Positions 6,605 to 17,779 of a stretch of 64,000 nucleotides of DNA are shown here, piece after piece; the first letter of the stretch is position 1; every line of letters starts with the position of its first letter. Origin of the DNA: Kutzneria chonburiensis. GTDB lineage: Bacteria; Actinomycetota; Actinomycetes; Mycobacteriales; Pseudonocardiaceae. The position numbers and the translations under genes are program-made. The stretch spans positions 5,518,001-5,582,000 of the forward strand of contig NZ_CP097263.1 of assembly GCF_028622115.1 (NCBI RefSeq), written 5' to 3'. The notes beneath the pieces are model-generated. The model saw only the letters and a program-made list of their open reading frames with translations. It was not told the origin of the DNA and searched no databases.

Positions 6605-9009
6605 AGCAGCCGGCGGACGGTGTCGGCGGCCGGGGAGTCCAGGTCTGTGTACAACGTGAGGGCCTGTTCCAGATGCTCACGTGAGTCCAGGGCCCGGCCG
6701 AGGCCCGCATGCGCGCGAGCCTGCTGGTCGAGGGCCCCGATCTGCGTCGCGACGGCCAGGGCCTCGCTGTGGTGGACGGCATCGGCCGTCTCGCCGAGGC
6801 CGTTGAGGGCGTAGGCCTCGCCGTCCCGGTCCTCGATCTCACGGAAGATTTCCAAGGCCTGCCGGTACTTCTCGGCGGCGAGCTCCGGTTCCCCGAGTGC
6901 GTTGTGCAGAGTGCCGAGGCCCTCGACCGTCCATGCCTCGCCGTCGCGATCGCCCAGTTCGCGGTGGATGGCCAGGGCCTGGTCGAAGTGACGCCGGGCA
7001 TCCGCGCTGTGGCCCGTGCACACCTCGACCGAGGCGAGACCGCTCAGCGCCCAGGCCTCGTCGTCACGGTCGCCGAACCGCCGGCACACGGCCAAAGCCT
7101 GCCTCAGGTGGTCGGCCGCCGCCTCGTACTGGCCGAGCCGCTCCTCGACGCCGCCGAGGTTGATCAGCACCCTGGCCTCGCCCATCTCGTCGCCGGCCTG
7201 CCGGCACAACGCGGCCGCCTGGCCGTAGTGCTCGGCGGCCAGTTTGTAGCGGCACAGTCGGGTGTCGGCCACGCCGAGATTGGTCAGCGCCCGGGCCTGG
7301 CCGGCCCGGTCGCCCGTCTGCCAGAACAGGGAAAGAGCCTGTTCGAGCCGGTCGACGGCCTGCTCCAGGTTGCTCAGCTGGAGATGCGTTGCCGCCAGCT
7401 CGGTCGCCGCCCGGGCCTGCACGGCCGGGTCGCCGCCGCGGCCGGCGGCGTCGTGGGCCCGGCCGTGGACGATCAGCGCATCGGCGAAGTAGCCGGTCGA
7501 GAGGTAGCGGAACAGGATGCTGGACAACCGAATCGTGTGGCTGGGCCAGCCGTGGTCGGCGGCGTACGAGGCGACCGCGACCAGGTTGGGCCGCTCGGCG
7601 TCCAACCACGCGAGGGCATCGCCCACTGTGGACAGTGCGGGAACCTCGGGCTGGCGGTGCGCGTCGGCCGGGTACAGCGTCGCCGCCGCGAGGGCGGCCG
7701 CGCCGAGGTAGTGGTCGAACAGACGGGTCAGCGCGGCCTGGCGCTCGGCGGGCGGGTCCTCGTCGGCCGCCCGGGCCACGGCATAAGCCCGGACCAGGTC
7801 GTGGCACGTGTAGCGGCCGGCGGCGTCCCGCTGCACGAGATGGTCGTGGTGCAGGAGATCCAGCTCCGTTTGGATAACCGCCGGGTCGGTGTCGGCCAGC
7901 GCGGCAACGGCGTGCGGCTCGAACTCCGGCCCGGGATGCAGCGCGGCCAGCCGCAACAGGCGCCGGCGCGGCGCGGGCAGACTTCGGTAGGACAGGTCGA
8001 GGGCCAGTTCCACGCCACTGTCCAGGCGATGGTCGCGGTGGCGTTCGTCGAGCCGGTCGGCGTGGTCGGCCAACGTCCAGCCCGGCGTGGCGCGGATGTG
8101 CCCGGCGACGAGGTCGAGGGCCAGCGGCAGATGGCCGCAGCGCCGGGCGATCCGGGTCATGGCCGCCGGATCCGGGTCGAGGTCGGGCAGCGCGTGACCG
8201 AGGAACGCCAACGACTCCGGCGGCGTGAACAGGTCGATGGTCACGCGGCGCAGCCCGGCCAGGCGGCGACGACTCGTGACCAGGGCCAGGCCCGCATCAC
8301 CGGGCAACAACGGCTCGATCTGCGACTCGTCGGCCGCGTTGTCCAGGATCACCAACGCTTCCGTGAGCCGGGACCGGTACTCGGCCACCCGGGCGTCGAG
8401 GTCGGCGCCGATCTTGTGGCCGGGCACGCCCAGCAGCCGCAGGAAGCCGTCCAGCACGGCCCCCGGATCGGCCGGCGGCTGCTCCGGGTCGAAACCGCGC
8501 AGGTCGACGAACAGGACCTGGTCGCGGGCCAGCAGATGCCCGACGTGCACGGCCAGCTCCGTCTTGCCGACGCCGGCCATGCCCTCGATCACGGCCAGCC
8601 GGCTTTCCCGCAGCACCGCGATTTCCGCTTCGCGGCCGACAAATCCGGGCGGATCCGGCGGCAGTTCGCCGTGCACGCGGACCTGCGCCGCCGCCCGGGC
8701 CTCGCCGCCGACGACCCGCAGCGCCTGCCGCCACTGCGCGACATAGCCGACGTCCGGGTTGAGCGCCTGCACGACGGCCAGCACCAGATCGGTGTTCAAC
8801 CGCCGCCGGCCGGTGCGGAAGCAGTCCACCACCGTGGTCTTGCCGGCCTGCTCGGTGTCGGGACGGCCGGCCTCGCGCCAGGCCGCGTTGACCCGGGCCG
8901 TGATGCGCTCGTACGAGAGATCGCCGGCCCAGAGCTTCAACTGCCGCAACGCGATGACGAGGTCGTCGAGCGCGCGGGCCCGTCCCGGATCGGGCGGCTG
9001 GTCGGCCAT
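6601..9009 (-). CDS. NB-ARC/TPR (STAND-type) transcriptional regulator
   Basis: An 802-residue signal-transduction ATPase. Residues 1-100 form a helical region resembling the N-terminus of AfsR-related regulators (ALDDLVIALRQLKLWAG). An NB-ARC module follows: FVGREAEI at about 123-130, P-loop GMAGVGKT at 143-150, LVILDNAADESQ (Walker B-like), LVTSRRRL and GHLPLALDLVAGHI. The C-terminal half is a run of about eight TPR repeats with A.A..LG and GD..GEA signatures, rich in Gly-Asp turns. Such proteins are ATP-switched scaffolds; DNA binding is not proven here because no canonical HTH is obvious. Single gene between two divergently placed neighbours. Confidence 0.85.
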   Translation of the reverse strand: MADQPPDPGRARALDDLVIALRQLKLWAGDLSYERITARVNAAWREAGRPDTEQAGKTTVVDCFRTGRRRLNTDLVLAVVQALNPDVGYVAQWRQALRVVGGEARAAAQVRVHGELPPDPPGFVGREAEIAVLRESRLAVIEGMAGVGKTELAVHVGHLLARDQVLFVDLRGFDPEQPPADPGAVLDGFLRLLGVPGHKIGADLDARVAEYRSRLTEALVILDNAADESQIEPLLPGDAGLALVTSRRRLAGLRRVTIDLFTPPESLAFLGHALPDLDPDPAAMTRIARRCGHLPLALDLVAGHIRATPGWTLADHADRLDERHRDHRLDSGVELALDLSYRSLPAPRRRLLRLAALHPGPEFEPHAVAALADTDPAVIQTELDLLHHDHLVQRDAAGRYTCHDLVRAYAVARAADEDPPAERQAALTRLFDHYLGAAALAAATLYPADAHRQPEVPALSTVGDALAWLDAERPNLVAVASYAADHGWPSHTIRLSSILFRYLSTGYFADALIVHGRAHDAAGRGGDPAVQARAATELAATHLQLSNLEQAVDRLEQALSLFWQTGDRAGQARALTNLGVADTRLCRYKLAAEHYGQAAALCRQAGDEMGEARVLINLGGVEERLGQYEAAADHLRQALAVCRRFGDRDDEAWALSGLASVEVCTGHSADARRHFDQALAIHRELGDRDGEAWTVEGLGTLHNALGEPELAAEKYRQALEIFREIEDRDGEAYALNGLGETADAVHHSEALAVATQIGALDQQARAHAGLGRALDSREHLEQALTLYTDLDSPAADTVRRLL

Positions 9010-9120
9010 GGCCCCACGCTAACCAGTCGCGGTCGCCGGCGTTCGGATTCGGTCGGATTCCCCGGCCGGTTCTCCATCCGTCGCACATTTGCCCCGTCGG
9101 TATCCACGGGAGGGGAACAC

Positions 9121-9486
9121 ATGAGACCGTCCATCGCCGCACTCGCCGTCGGCGCGGCCGCCGCGCTCATCTCGATCGGTGGCGGGGCCGTCGCCGAGGC
9201 TGCACCCGCCGCCCCGGCGTCGACGCCGGCCACCTGCCCGTCCTCGGGCTCCGGCGACGTCATCGTCACGACCACCACGCTCACCGTACGGACCGGGCCC
9301 GGCACCAACTACGCCGCCCAGGGCGCCGCGGTCCACGGCGGCGACGTGCTGTTCTGCAGCCCCGTACGGGCCGGCGGCCGCTACACCGCCTGCGGGCACA
9401 GCAACGCCAACGGCTGGATCCCCGTGTACCGGGGCAGCCGCATCGGCTGGGGCTACATCGCCAGCACCTGCGTCTCGGACTACTAA
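9121..9486 (+). CDS. secreted SH3-like domain protein
   Basis: A 121-residue protein with an Ala-rich signal peptide (residues 1 to about 28, ending AEAAPA) and a small mature domain beginning near residue 40. TLTVRTGPGTNY is the typical opening of bacterial SH3 (SH3_3) domains, and GWIPVYRGSRIGWGYI closes it. Cys residues near 40, 80, 90 and 118 could form disulfides outside the cell. The ATG at 9121 follows GGGAGGGG at good spacing. Bacterial SH3 domains often bind cell-wall peptides; the exact role is unknown. Confidence 0.8.
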   Translation: MRPSIAALAVGAAAALISIGGGAVAEAAPAAPASTPATCPSSGSGDVIVTTTTLTVRTGPGTNYAAQGAAVHGGDVLFCSPVRAGGRYTACGHSNANGWIPVYRGSRIGWGYIASTCVSDY

Positions 9487-10898
9487 CCCCCACCCCCGCG
9501 AGTCCCGCTCTCAGACACACCGAAATACGGTTTCAGGCAGAACTGCCTGAAACCGTATTTCGGTGTGCCGCTAAGCGGGACTCGCGGGGTTATCACGACG
9601 TCGAGGCCGGGGTTGGCGTCGTCGAGGCGGAGGGTGCCGCCGGCGGCGGCCACGAGGTCGGCGCAGATGGCCAGGCCGAGCCCGGTGCCGCTGACGTTCT
9701 GGTGCTGCGGGGAACGCCAGAACCGGTTCAGGGCCTGGATTCGGTCGTCCGCGCTCAGGCCGACGCCGTTGTCGGCGACGTGCAGCTCACCGTCCACGAA
9801 GAACACTCGAACGGTGGTGCCGCCGGACAGCCGGGCGGCGTTGGCCACGAGCTCGTCCAGCACGCTGCCGTAGGAGACCGGAACCCGTTGCCCCGCAGGC
9901 ACATCGGTCTCCACGGCCAGGCCGAGGTGCTGCCACTTGGGCAGGTGCACGGACACCAGCAGCGCGAGGTCGACGGTCTCGGCGGCGGCGTCCAGCCGGG
10001 TCGCGGCCAGCAGCGCGTCGAGCACGTTGCCCATCTCCTGGGCCTCCTCGACGGCGATCTGGTGCGCCTCACGGGCGAACTCCTCGCCGGGCAGGTGCGG
10101 CTCCAGGTTGTCGACGGCCAATCGCAGGCTGGCCAACGGATTGCGCAGCTGGTGGGAGGCGTCGGCGACGAAGTCGCGCTGCCGGCGCATGGCCGTGTTG
10201 ACCACGTCCACCATGGTGTTGAAGGAATTGCTGAGCCGCCGCAGCTCGGGCGGCCCGCTCACGTCGTCCACATGGGTGTCGACGAGGCCGCCGGCGATGG
10301 CGGCGGTGGCCTCGTCCAGCCGCCGGATCGGCCGCAGGATCCAGCGCGACACCGGCCACGCCGCGGCGATCACGGCCAGCAGCGGCAGCACACCCAGCAG
10401 GGCCCGCCATCCCCACTGGGACAGGATGTCGGACCGCAGCCGGTCGGTCGGCGACACGGCCACCACCGCCGCCACGACCTCGCTGTCCCGGCCCACCGGC
10501 TCCACCACGACCAGCGGCGCCGGCTCCCACGGCATCACGGCGTCAGGCGGGCTGGGACGGTAGCCGGAGAAGGCGGCGGTCAGCCCGGCGGCCACGGCCG
10601 GGTCGGTGAGATCGGGCCGCTGCCGGGACGCGAACAGCACCTTGCCGCCGGGCTGCACCAACGCCACCGGAATGCCGTACAGCTGGTCGTAGCGGCTCAG
10701 CTCGTCCTGCAACGCCTCGGTCCGCCCCGAGGTCAGCGCCGTCTCGGCCAGCGTGGCGAACCGGCTCACGTCGGCCAGCCGGTCCAGGTACGTCGTCTGC
10801 GTCTCGCGCTCGGCCACGGCGTTGCCCAGCGGCAGGCCCAATGCCGCGCCCAGCAGCAACAGCAGCGGGATGAGCACCAACAGCAGCCGGCGCAGCAT
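9483..10898 (-). CDS. sensor histidine kinase (HAMP, HisKA, HATPase)
   Basis: A 471-residue membrane kinase. TM1 is LLLVLIPLLLLLGAALG near residue 10; an extracytoplasmic region of about 120 residues follows; TM2 is LLGVLPLLAVIAAAWPVS; then a HAMP segment, and the phosphoacceptor His in DFVADASHQLRNPLASL. The ATPase domain has the N-box LDELVANAARLS, G1 VADNGVGL and G2 GTGLGLAICADLV. Its ATG overlaps the TGA of the response regulator gene (TGATG at 10896-10900). The final ~30 residues are encoded by a large palindrome (9494-9589) and are unlike kinase C-termini, suggesting that the native stop has been replaced. Confidence 0.92.
   Translation of the reverse strand: MLRRLLLVLIPLLLLLGAALGLPLGNAVAERETQTTYLDRLADVSRFATLAETALTSGRTEALQDELSRYDQLYGIPVALVQPGGKVLFASRQRPDLTDPAVAAGLTAAFSGYRPSPPDAVMPWEPAPLVVVEPVGRDSEVVAAVVAVSPTDRLRSDILSQWGWRALLGVLPLLAVIAAAWPVSRWILRPIRRLDEATAAIAGGLVDTHVDDVSGPPELRRLSNSFNTMVDVVNTAMRRQRDFVADASHQLRNPLASLRLAVDNLEPHLPGEEFAREAHQIAVEEAQEMGNVLDALLAATRLDAAAETVDLALLVSVHLPKWQHLGLAVETDVPAGQRVPVSYGSVLDELVANAARLSGGTTVRVFFVDGELHVADNGVGLSADDRIQALNRFWRSPQHQNVSGTGLGLAICADLVAAAGGTLRLDDANPGLDVVITPRVPLSGTPKYGFRQFCLKPYFGVSESGTRGGGG
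9494..9589. repeat. 96-bp palindromic element between convergent genes
   Basis: Outer arms of 16 bp (9494-9509 and 9574-9589, core GCGAGTCCCGCT) and inner arms of 25 bp (9516-9540 and 9543-9567) separated by 2 nt pair perfectly; a 6x6 internal loop lies between them. It sits directly after the + strand gene ending at 9486 and inside the 3' end of the histidine kinase gene. It should work as a bidirectional terminator. The outer-arm sequence AGCGGGACTCGCG recurs at 29796-29808, so part of it is a dispersed repeat. Confidence 0.85.
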
Positions 10899-11560
10899 CA
10901 GCCCACCAGGCGGTAGCCGACGCCCCGCACGGTCTCGATCCGCACCCGCCCGCCGAGCTTGCCGCGCAGCGCCGCGACGTGCGTGTCCAACGTCCGGGTC
11001 GGCGCCTCCCACGACGCCTGCCAGACCTGGTCCATGATCAGGTCCCGGCTGACCACCTGGCCCGGCCGCGCGGCCAGCAGGGCGAGCAGGTCGAACTCCT
11101 TGCGGGTCAACGCCAATTCGCGACCCTCGACCGTGACCGCCCGGGTGGCACTGTCCAGTCGCAACGGTCCGACCTCGACCAGCTCGGCGTCCACGACCTC
11201 GCCTCGGGCCGACCGCGTCCGCCGCAGCACGGCCTCGATACGGGCCAGCAGCTCAGCCGTGCCGAACGGCTTCACCACGTAGTCGTCGGCCCCGGTGCGC
11301 AGGCCCAGCACCCGGTCGCGTTCCTCGCCGCGGGCGGTCACGGCGATCACGGCCGTGCCGGCATCGCGCCGCAGCCGGCGCAGCACCTCGATGCCGTCCC
11401 CGTCCGGCAGACCCATGTCGAGCAGCACGACATCGGCCGGCGGCGAGCTCAGCGCGTCGGCCACCGTGCCCACCCGGTGGACGTCGTAGCCGGCGTGGCG
11501 CAGCGCCGTCACCAGGCCCCGCGCCACCCGGTCATCGTCCTCGACGACGAGGATCCGCAT
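10898..11560 (-). CDS. OmpR/PhoB-family response regulator
   Basis: A 220-residue two-domain regulator. The receiver domain (residues 1-115) has the acidic pair in MRILVVEDDDRVARG, the phosphoacceptor Asp in VVLLDMGLPDGDG, the Thr in VIAVTARGEE and the Lys in DYVVKPFGTAELLARI. The C-terminal winged helix contains REFDLL-like TRKEFDLLALLAARPGQVVSR and the recognition region RTLDTHVAALRGKLG ending VRGVGYRL. The ATG at 11560 gives the normal family N-terminus. It is the cognate partner of the kinase that overlaps its stop. Confidence 0.94.
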   Translation of the reverse strand: MRILVVEDDDRVARGLVTALRHAGYDVHRVGTVADALSSPPADVVLLDMGLPDGDGIEVLRRLRRDAGTAVIAVTARGEERDRVLGLRTGADDYVVKPFGTAELLARIEAVLRRTRSARGEVVDAELVEVGPLRLDSATRAVTVEGRELALTRKEFDLLALLAARPGQVVSRDLIMDQVWQASWEAPTRTLDTHVAALRGKLGGRVRIETVRGVGYRLVG

Positions 11561-11581
11561 GGACAGCGATGGTAGGCGCAA

Positions 11582-12652
11582 TCAGCTCTTGCGCTCGGCG
11601 GCCTCTTCGACGCGGGTCTCGTCCGACTCCGAGGCCGGCTCCGACGAGTCCTCGGCCTTGGCCGGCTCCTCGACCTTGTCGCCCTCGGGCTCCTCGACGG
11701 CGTCCTCGTCGACAGCCTTCTCCGAAGGCTCGTCGCCATCTTCGGCGGCGTCCCCGGCCGCGGCACTCAGACCGGCCTCGTGCGCCTCGCGAATGGCGAC
11801 CAGGTCCTCACGCGGCCCCCGGTTGCGCGCCACGATCATGTACACGACCGCGCCGATGAACACGATGCCCGCGACGAAAACGTTGATGCGGACGCCGAAC
11901 ACGTGCGTCGCCTCGTCGTTGCGCATGAGCTCGATCCAGAACCGGCCCGCCGTGTAGGCCGCGACGTACAGCGCGAACGCCCGGCCGTGGCCCAGCTTGA
12001 ACTTCCGGTCGGCCCACACCACGACCAGCGCGACCCCGACGTTCCACAGCAGCTCGTACAGGAAGGTCGGGTGCACCAGCTCGGTCGGCGGGCCCTGGGC
12101 CACGCCGTTGATCAGGTCGGGGACGCCGGTGGCCGGGTCGACCCGGTTGTAGATCTCCAGCGCCCACGGCACGTCGGTGGCCCGGCCGTAGAGCTCCTGG
12201 TTGAAGTAGTTGCCGATACGGCCGATGGCCTGGGCCAGCACGATGCCGGGCGCGATGGCGTCGGCCACCGCCGGCAGCGGGATGCCACGCCGCCGCGCGC
12301 CGATCAACGCGCCGACGCCGCCCAGCGCGATGGCCCCCCAGATGCCGAGGCCGCCGTTCCAGACGTACAGCGCCGCGATCGGGTTGCCGCCGGGGCCGAA
12401 GTAGGTCCGCCAGTCGGTGGCCAGGTGGTACAGCCGGCCGCCGACCAGGCCGAACGGCACGGCCCAGACCGCGAGGTCGGTGATGAAGCCCTTCTGGCCG
12501 CCGCGGGCCTGGAAGCGCTTCTCGCCCCACACGATCGCCACGATGATGCCGGCGATGATGCAGAGCGCGTAGGCCCTGATCGGGATCGGGCCGAGGTGCC
12601 ACACGCCCTGGGGCGGGCTGGGGAAGCTGGCCAGGTTCACGGTAATCGGCAC
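11582..12652 (-). CDS. lgt: prolipoprotein diacylglyceryl transferase
   Basis: A 356-residue integral membrane enzyme that moves diacylglycerol from phosphatidylglycerol to the lipobox Cys of prolipoproteins. Seven membrane segments are visible, with the signature GRIGNYFNQELYG, the upstream GGRLYHL (essential His region) and FWIELMRND. The GTG at 12652 (protein begins VPITVNLASFPSPPQGVWHLGP) fits family N-termini better than longer starts. The C-terminus carries an acidic, Glu/Pro-rich tail of about 80 residues, common in actinobacterial Lgt. It follows trpA by 58 bp, an arrangement common in actinobacteria. Confidence 0.95.
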   Translation of the reverse strand: MPITVNLASFPSPPQGVWHLGPIPIRAYALCIIAGIIVAIVWGEKRFQARGGQKGFITDLAVWAVPFGLVGGRLYHLATDWRTYFGPGGNPIAALYVWNGGLGIWGAIALGGVGALIGARRRGIPLPAVADAIAPGIVLAQAIGRIGNYFNQELYGRATDVPWALEIYNRVDPATGVPDLINGVAQGPPTELVHPTFLYELLWNVGVALVVVWADRKFKLGHGRAFALYVAAYTAGRFWIELMRNDEATHVFGVRINVFVAGIVFIGAVVYMIVARNRGPREDLVAIREAHEAGLSAAAGDAAEDGDEPSEKAVDEDAVEEPEGDKVEEPAKAEDSSEPASESDETRVEEAAERKS

Positions 12653-12710
12653 GGGGCCCACCGTACTTGAGGCCTTGTGACGGCTGTGCCCCGGCCGGGT
12701 CCGGATCAGG

Positions 12711-13480
12711 TCACAAAGTGGGGACCACCGGGTTGCGGACGCCGTCGGCCAGCTCCTTGGCCAGCGCGGCCACGCCTGAGTCACCCTCGGCCGACCTGGT
12801 CACGAAGGCCGAGCCGACGATGACCGCGTCGGCGAAACCGGCCAGTTCGGCCGCCTGCGCCCCGGATTTCACGCCGAGGCCGACGCCGACCGGCAGGTCG
12901 GTGTGCGCGCGGACCCGGGCCACCAGTTGCGGGGCGGCCGAGCCGACGGCGTCCCGTGCGCCGGTCACGCCCATCACGGACGTGGCGTACAGGAAGCCGC
13001 TGCTGGCCGCGGCGGTCATCACGATGCGCTCCTCGGTCGAGGACGGCGCGACCAGGAAGATCCGGTCGAGGGCGTGGGCCTGCGACGCCGCCATCCACTC
13101 CGCGGCCTCGTCCGGCACCAGGTCCGGCGTGATGATGCCGAGGCCGCCGGCCGCGGCCAGGTCACGGGCGAAGCGGTCGACGCCGTAGTGGTAGATCGGG
13201 TTCCAGTAGCTCATGACCACGGCCTTGCCGCCGGCCGCGGACACCGACTCCACGACCTCGAAGACGTGCCGCAGCCGGAAGCCGTTGGCCAGGGCCTGGT
13301 CGGCGGCGGCCTGGATGGTCGGGCCGTCCATCACCGGGTCCGAGTAGGGCACGCCCACCTCGACCAGGTCGCAGCCGCCGTCGATCATGGCCTTGAGCAG
13401 CGACTTCGAGCCCTCGACGGTGGGGAAGCCGGCCGGCAGGTAGCCGATCAGCGAAGACCGTCCCTCGGCGAGCAGCGACA

Positions 13481-13481
<1 letters not shown>
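12711..13481 (-). CDS. trpA: tryptophan synthase alpha subunit
   Basis: A 256-residue TIM-barrel protein that cleaves indole-3-glycerol phosphate to indole and glyceraldehyde phosphate. It shows LIGYLPAGFPTVEGS, the catalytic Glu/Asp region DLVEVGVPYSDPVMDGP, and the phosphate-binding SVMGVTGARDAVG and VGLGVKSGAQAAEL. Its ATG overlaps the trpB stop (TGATG at 13479-13483), consistent with the alpha2beta2 complex that channels indole. Confidence 0.97.
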
Positions 13482-14692
<1,211 letters not shown>

Positions 14693-14711
14693 GACTCCCC
14701 AGAAGTGCTGG

Positions 14712-15520
14712 TTACCGGCTGGGCCGGGGCAGGCCGGGTGCGAGCCGGCGGTGACGAGCTGGGTCACGGCCGCCTTCGGGTCGCCGCTGGTGATCAGGCT
14801 TTCACCGACCAGCACCGAGTCCGCGCCCGCGCCGGCGTAGGTCATCAGGTCGCCGGGGCTGCGCACGCCGGACTCGGCCACCTTGTAGGTGTCGAACGGC
14901 AGGCCGGGGGCCAGCCGGCTGAACATGTCCCGGTCCACCTCGAGCGTGTGCGGGTTGCGCGCGTTGACGTCGAGCACCTTGGCGCCGGCCTCCAGCGCGC
15001 GGTCGCACTCCTCGGCGTTGTGCACCTCGACCAGCGCGACCATGCCCAGCGACTCGACACGGTCCAGCAACGCCTCGAGCGCGTTCTGCTCCAGCGCGGC
15101 CACCATCAGCAGCACCATGTCGGCGCCGTGCGCCCGCGCCTCGTGCACCTGGTACGGACTGACGACGAAGTCCTTGCACAGCAACGGAACATTGACCGCG
15201 GCCCGCACCGCGGCCAGGTCGGCCAGCGAGCCGCCGAAGTGCCGCTGCTCGGTCAGCACGCTGATCACCCGCGCGCCCGCCGCCTGGTATTCCCTTGCCA
15301 GCTCGGCGGGATCGAGCACCGGGGCCAGCTCGCCGCGGCTCGGGCTGCGCCGCTTGACCTCGGCGATGACGCCGATGCCGGGCGCGTTCAGCGCGGTCAT
15401 CACGTCCCGCGGCGCCGGGGCCGCGGCCGAACGTTCCTTGATGACCTCGAACGGGATTTCGGCCTGACGCACGGCCAGATCGGCGCGGACGCCGTCGATG
15501 ATCGAGTCGAGCACGGTCAC
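14712..15520 (-). CDS. trpC: indole-3-glycerol phosphate synthase, apparent 3' frameshift
   Basis: A TIM-barrel enzyme of about 269 residues that closes CdRP to indole-3-glycerol phosphate. Motifs are [15 protein letters not shown], the LLCKDFVV lysine, [32 protein letters not shown] and [11 protein letters not shown]. The GTG at 15520 follows AAGGGGAG. As written, the frame reads past its end into trpB (open from 15520 to 13481). One extra C in the run at 14726-14729 would give the usual actinobacterial ending HPACPRPSR and a TAA at 14712-14714. The coordinates assume that restored stop. Either a one-base sequence error or a recent deletion is likely. Confidence 0.9.
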
Positions 15521-15647
15521 GCCAACTCCCCTTCCCGCCGAAACGATGCTAACCCCGCGATGGATCCGGCACGTACGGCGGGTCACCAATGGACACCCTG
15601 GTAGTCAAGGCCCTATCCGATAACAATCACGCCGCGTGCCGCTTCCG

Positions 15648-16190
15648 TCACTGACTGGCGGTGGGGTCCGAGCCGCTGTCCAACTGCTGCCAGAGCTCCC
15701 GGTCCGGGTCGCTCACCCGCCTGGCCTGCGCCGGAGCCTGGTATTTGGCCCCGAGCCGGGGCATCTTGTGCCCGGACCGGACCAACAGGACACCGGCCAG
15801 CGTCACCGCCAGCCCGGCCAGCACCGCCACGCCGTGACCCGCCGAGATGGTGGCGAACGGGTAGGCGCTCGGGTGTTGGGCGAAGATCTCGTCGACGCCG
15901 TCGAAGGCCAGCCAGACCGTGCCCACGCCGACCAGGAACACCACGCCGCCGGCGATCCGCCGCACCAGGCCGCCGGTCGCCACCACGCCGGCGATCAGGG
16001 CCAGCGCCAGCAGGGCCAGCGGCACCAGCGCGGCTTCCCGCTCCGAGCCGTTGAGCCTGGTGGTGACGACCCCGGTCAGCGGGTCGCTGTGCTGCGTCCA
16101 GGACCACGTCATCAGCGACGACACCCAGAGCAGCAGTGCGGCCAGCGCCAGCAGGCCCACCACCGTCCAGAGTGGACGCCGCTCAGACAT
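15648..16190 (-). CDS. Trp biosynthesis-associated membrane protein
   Basis: A 180-residue protein with four transmembrane segments (near residues 8-26, 55-73, 78-100 and 120-140). It matches the actinobacterial family routinely found between trpE and trpC (Trp_oprn_chp type): [22 protein letters not shown] at the N-terminus and a [13 protein letters not shown] extracellular start. Its ATG overlaps the trpE stop by 8 bp. The function is not known; position suggests a role linked to tryptophan synthesis or enzyme localisation. Confidence 0.88.
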   Translation of the reverse strand: MSERRPLWTVVGLLALAALLLWVSSLMTWSWTQHSDPLTGVVTTRLNGSEREAALVPLALLALALIAGVVATGGLVRRIAGGVVFLVGVGTVWLAFDGVDEIFAQHPSAYPFATISAGHGVAVLAGLAVTLAGVLLVRSGHKMPRLGAKYQAPAQARRVSDPDRELWQQLDSGSDPTASQ

Positions 16191-17721
16191 CGGCGGTCAC
16201 CGACTCGCGGGCCGGCCGCAGCGTCTCCGCGGTGGCGATGGCGGCCAGCACGGCGCGGGCCTTGTTCAGGCACTCGGTGTCCTCGGACTGCGGGTTCGAG
16301 TCGGCCACGATGCCCGCGCCGGCCTGCACGTAGGCCACACCGTCCCGGACAAGGGCGGTGCGGATGGCGATCGCCGTGTCGCCGTCGCCGGCGAAGTCCA
16401 GGTAGCCGACGATGCCGCCGTACAGGCCGCGCCGGGTCGGCTCCAGCTCCTCGATCAGCTCCATGGCCCGCGGCTTGGGCGCGCCGGACAGCGTGCCGGC
16501 CGGAAAGCAGGCGGCCATCGCGTCGAAGGCCGTCTTGCCCTCGTCCAGCTCGCCGGTGACGGTGGAGACGATGTGCATGACGTGGCTGTACCGCTCCACC
16601 CTGAAGAAGTCGACCACGTGCACCGAGCCCGGCCGGCAGACCCGGCCCAGGTCGTTGCGGCCCAGGTCGACCAGCATCAGGTGCTCGGCCCGCTCCTTGG
16701 CGTCGGACAGCAGGTCCTTCTCCAGCATCGCGTCCTCGTCGGCGTCCACGCCGCGCCAGCGCGTGCCGGCGATCGGGTGCGCGGTCGCCTTGCCCTCGCG
16801 CACCGTGACCAGCGCCTCCGGGCTGGCCCCGACGATGTCGAAGCCCTCCAGCCGCAGCAGGTACATGTACGGGCTGGGGTTGGTCGTGCGCAGCACCCGG
16901 TAGACGTCCAGGGCGTCGGCCGTGGTGTCCATCTCGAACCGCTGCGACAGCACCACCTGGAACGCCTCGCCCGCGCGGATGGCCTCCTTGGCCGTCTCCA
17001 CGGCCGCGCCGTACTCCTCGGACGTGCGGCGGCGGCGCATGCGCACCTCGGCCGGCCGCAGCACCGACGACGTCGGCGGGGCCTCGGTGGACAGCTCCTC
17101 GGTCATCCGGTCCAGGCGGCGCACGGCGTCGTCGTACGCCGCGTCCACCCGCTCCGGGGAGTCGTCCCAGTTGACGGCGTTGGCGATCAGCGTGATGGCG
17201 CCGGAGTGGTGGTCCAGCGCGGCCAGGTCGGTGGCCAGCAGCATGACCATCTCGGGCAGCTGGAGGTCGTTCTCGGCCAGCTCGGGCAGCCGTTCCAGGC
17301 GGCGGACCGCGTCGTAGCCGACGAAGCCGACCATGCCGCCGGTCAGCGGCGGCAGGTCCGGCAGCGGGTCGGTGCGCAGGATCTCGATGGTGTCGCGCAG
17401 CGCCTGCATCGGGTCGCCGCCGCTGGGCAGGCCGACCGGCGGCGTGCCGGTCCAGGCCGCCTCGCCGTCGAGCACGGTCAGCGCCGCCGGGCTGCGGACG
17501 CCGACGAAGGACCAGCGCGACCAGGAGCGGCCGTTCTCGGCCGATTCCAGCAGGAAGGTGCCCGGCCGGTCGGCGGCTAGCTTGCGGTACACCCCCACCG
17601 GCGTCTCGGCGTCCGCCAGCAGGCGGCGGACGACCGGGATGACCCTGCGCTGCGCCGCCAGCGCGCGGAACTCCTCGCGGCTGGGACTGACCTCCCCGAA
17701 GGCACTGACCATGACCGTCAT
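16183..17721 (-). CDS. trpE: anthranilate synthase component I
   Basis: A 512-residue chorismate-utilising enzyme. The N-terminal part carries the feedback-site region [18 protein letters not shown] (the LLES element binds tryptophan in this family). The C-terminal catalytic region contains [49 protein letters not shown] and the final [12 protein letters not shown]. The start is uncertain between the ATGs at 17721 and 17712. No trpG or trpD is present here. The promoter region is shared with the divergent leader-tetR transcript and contains a TetR-type palindrome. Confidence 0.95.
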   Translation of the reverse strand: MTVMVSAFGEVSPSREEFRALAAQRRVIPVVRRLLADAETPVGVYRKLAADRPGTFLLESAENGRSWSRWSFVGVRSPAALTVLDGEAAWTGTPPVGLPSGGDPMQALRDTIEILRTDPLPDLPPLTGGMVGFVGYDAVRRLERLPELAENDLQLPEMVMLLATDLAALDHHSGAITLIANAVNWDDSPERVDAAYDDAVRRLDRMTEELSTEAPPTSSVLRPAEVRMRRRRTSEEYGAAVETAKEAIRAGEAFQVVLSQRFEMDTTADALDVYRVLRTTNPSPYMYLLRLEGFDIVGASPEALVTVREGKATAHPIAGTRWRGVDADEDAMLEKDLLSDAKERAEHLMLVDLGRNDLGRVCRPGSVHVVDFFRVERYSHVMHIVSTVTGELDEGKTAFDAMAACFPAGTLSGAPKPRAMELIEELEPTRRGLYGGIVGYLDFAGDGDTAIAIRTALVRDGVAYVQAGAGIVADSNPQSEDTECLNKARAVLAAIATAETLRPARESVTADV

Positions 17722-17733
17722 TCTGCCGTGCGG

Positions 17734-17779
17734 TTGACGCGCGGCGGATACGACCCTAGATTTCAATGGTTGTTGAAAT
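17734..17779 (+). promoter_or_regulatory. promoter with TetR-type palindrome between trpE and the leader-tetR unit
   Basis: On the + strand TTGACG (17734-17739) and TAGATT (17757-17762) form a sigma70-like promoter with a 17-bp spacer. The palindrome ATTTCAA-N6-TTGAAAT (17760-17779) overlaps the -10 and the predicted start site, a classic position for autorepression by the TetR encoded downstream. It also lies 39-58 bp upstream of trpE, so it could affect that gene. Confidence 0.65.

Noticed and set aside
15521-15647. Tryptophan attenuator leader upstream of trpC or trpE
   Set aside because: No short ORF with repeated Trp codons or terminator/antiterminator pair was seen.
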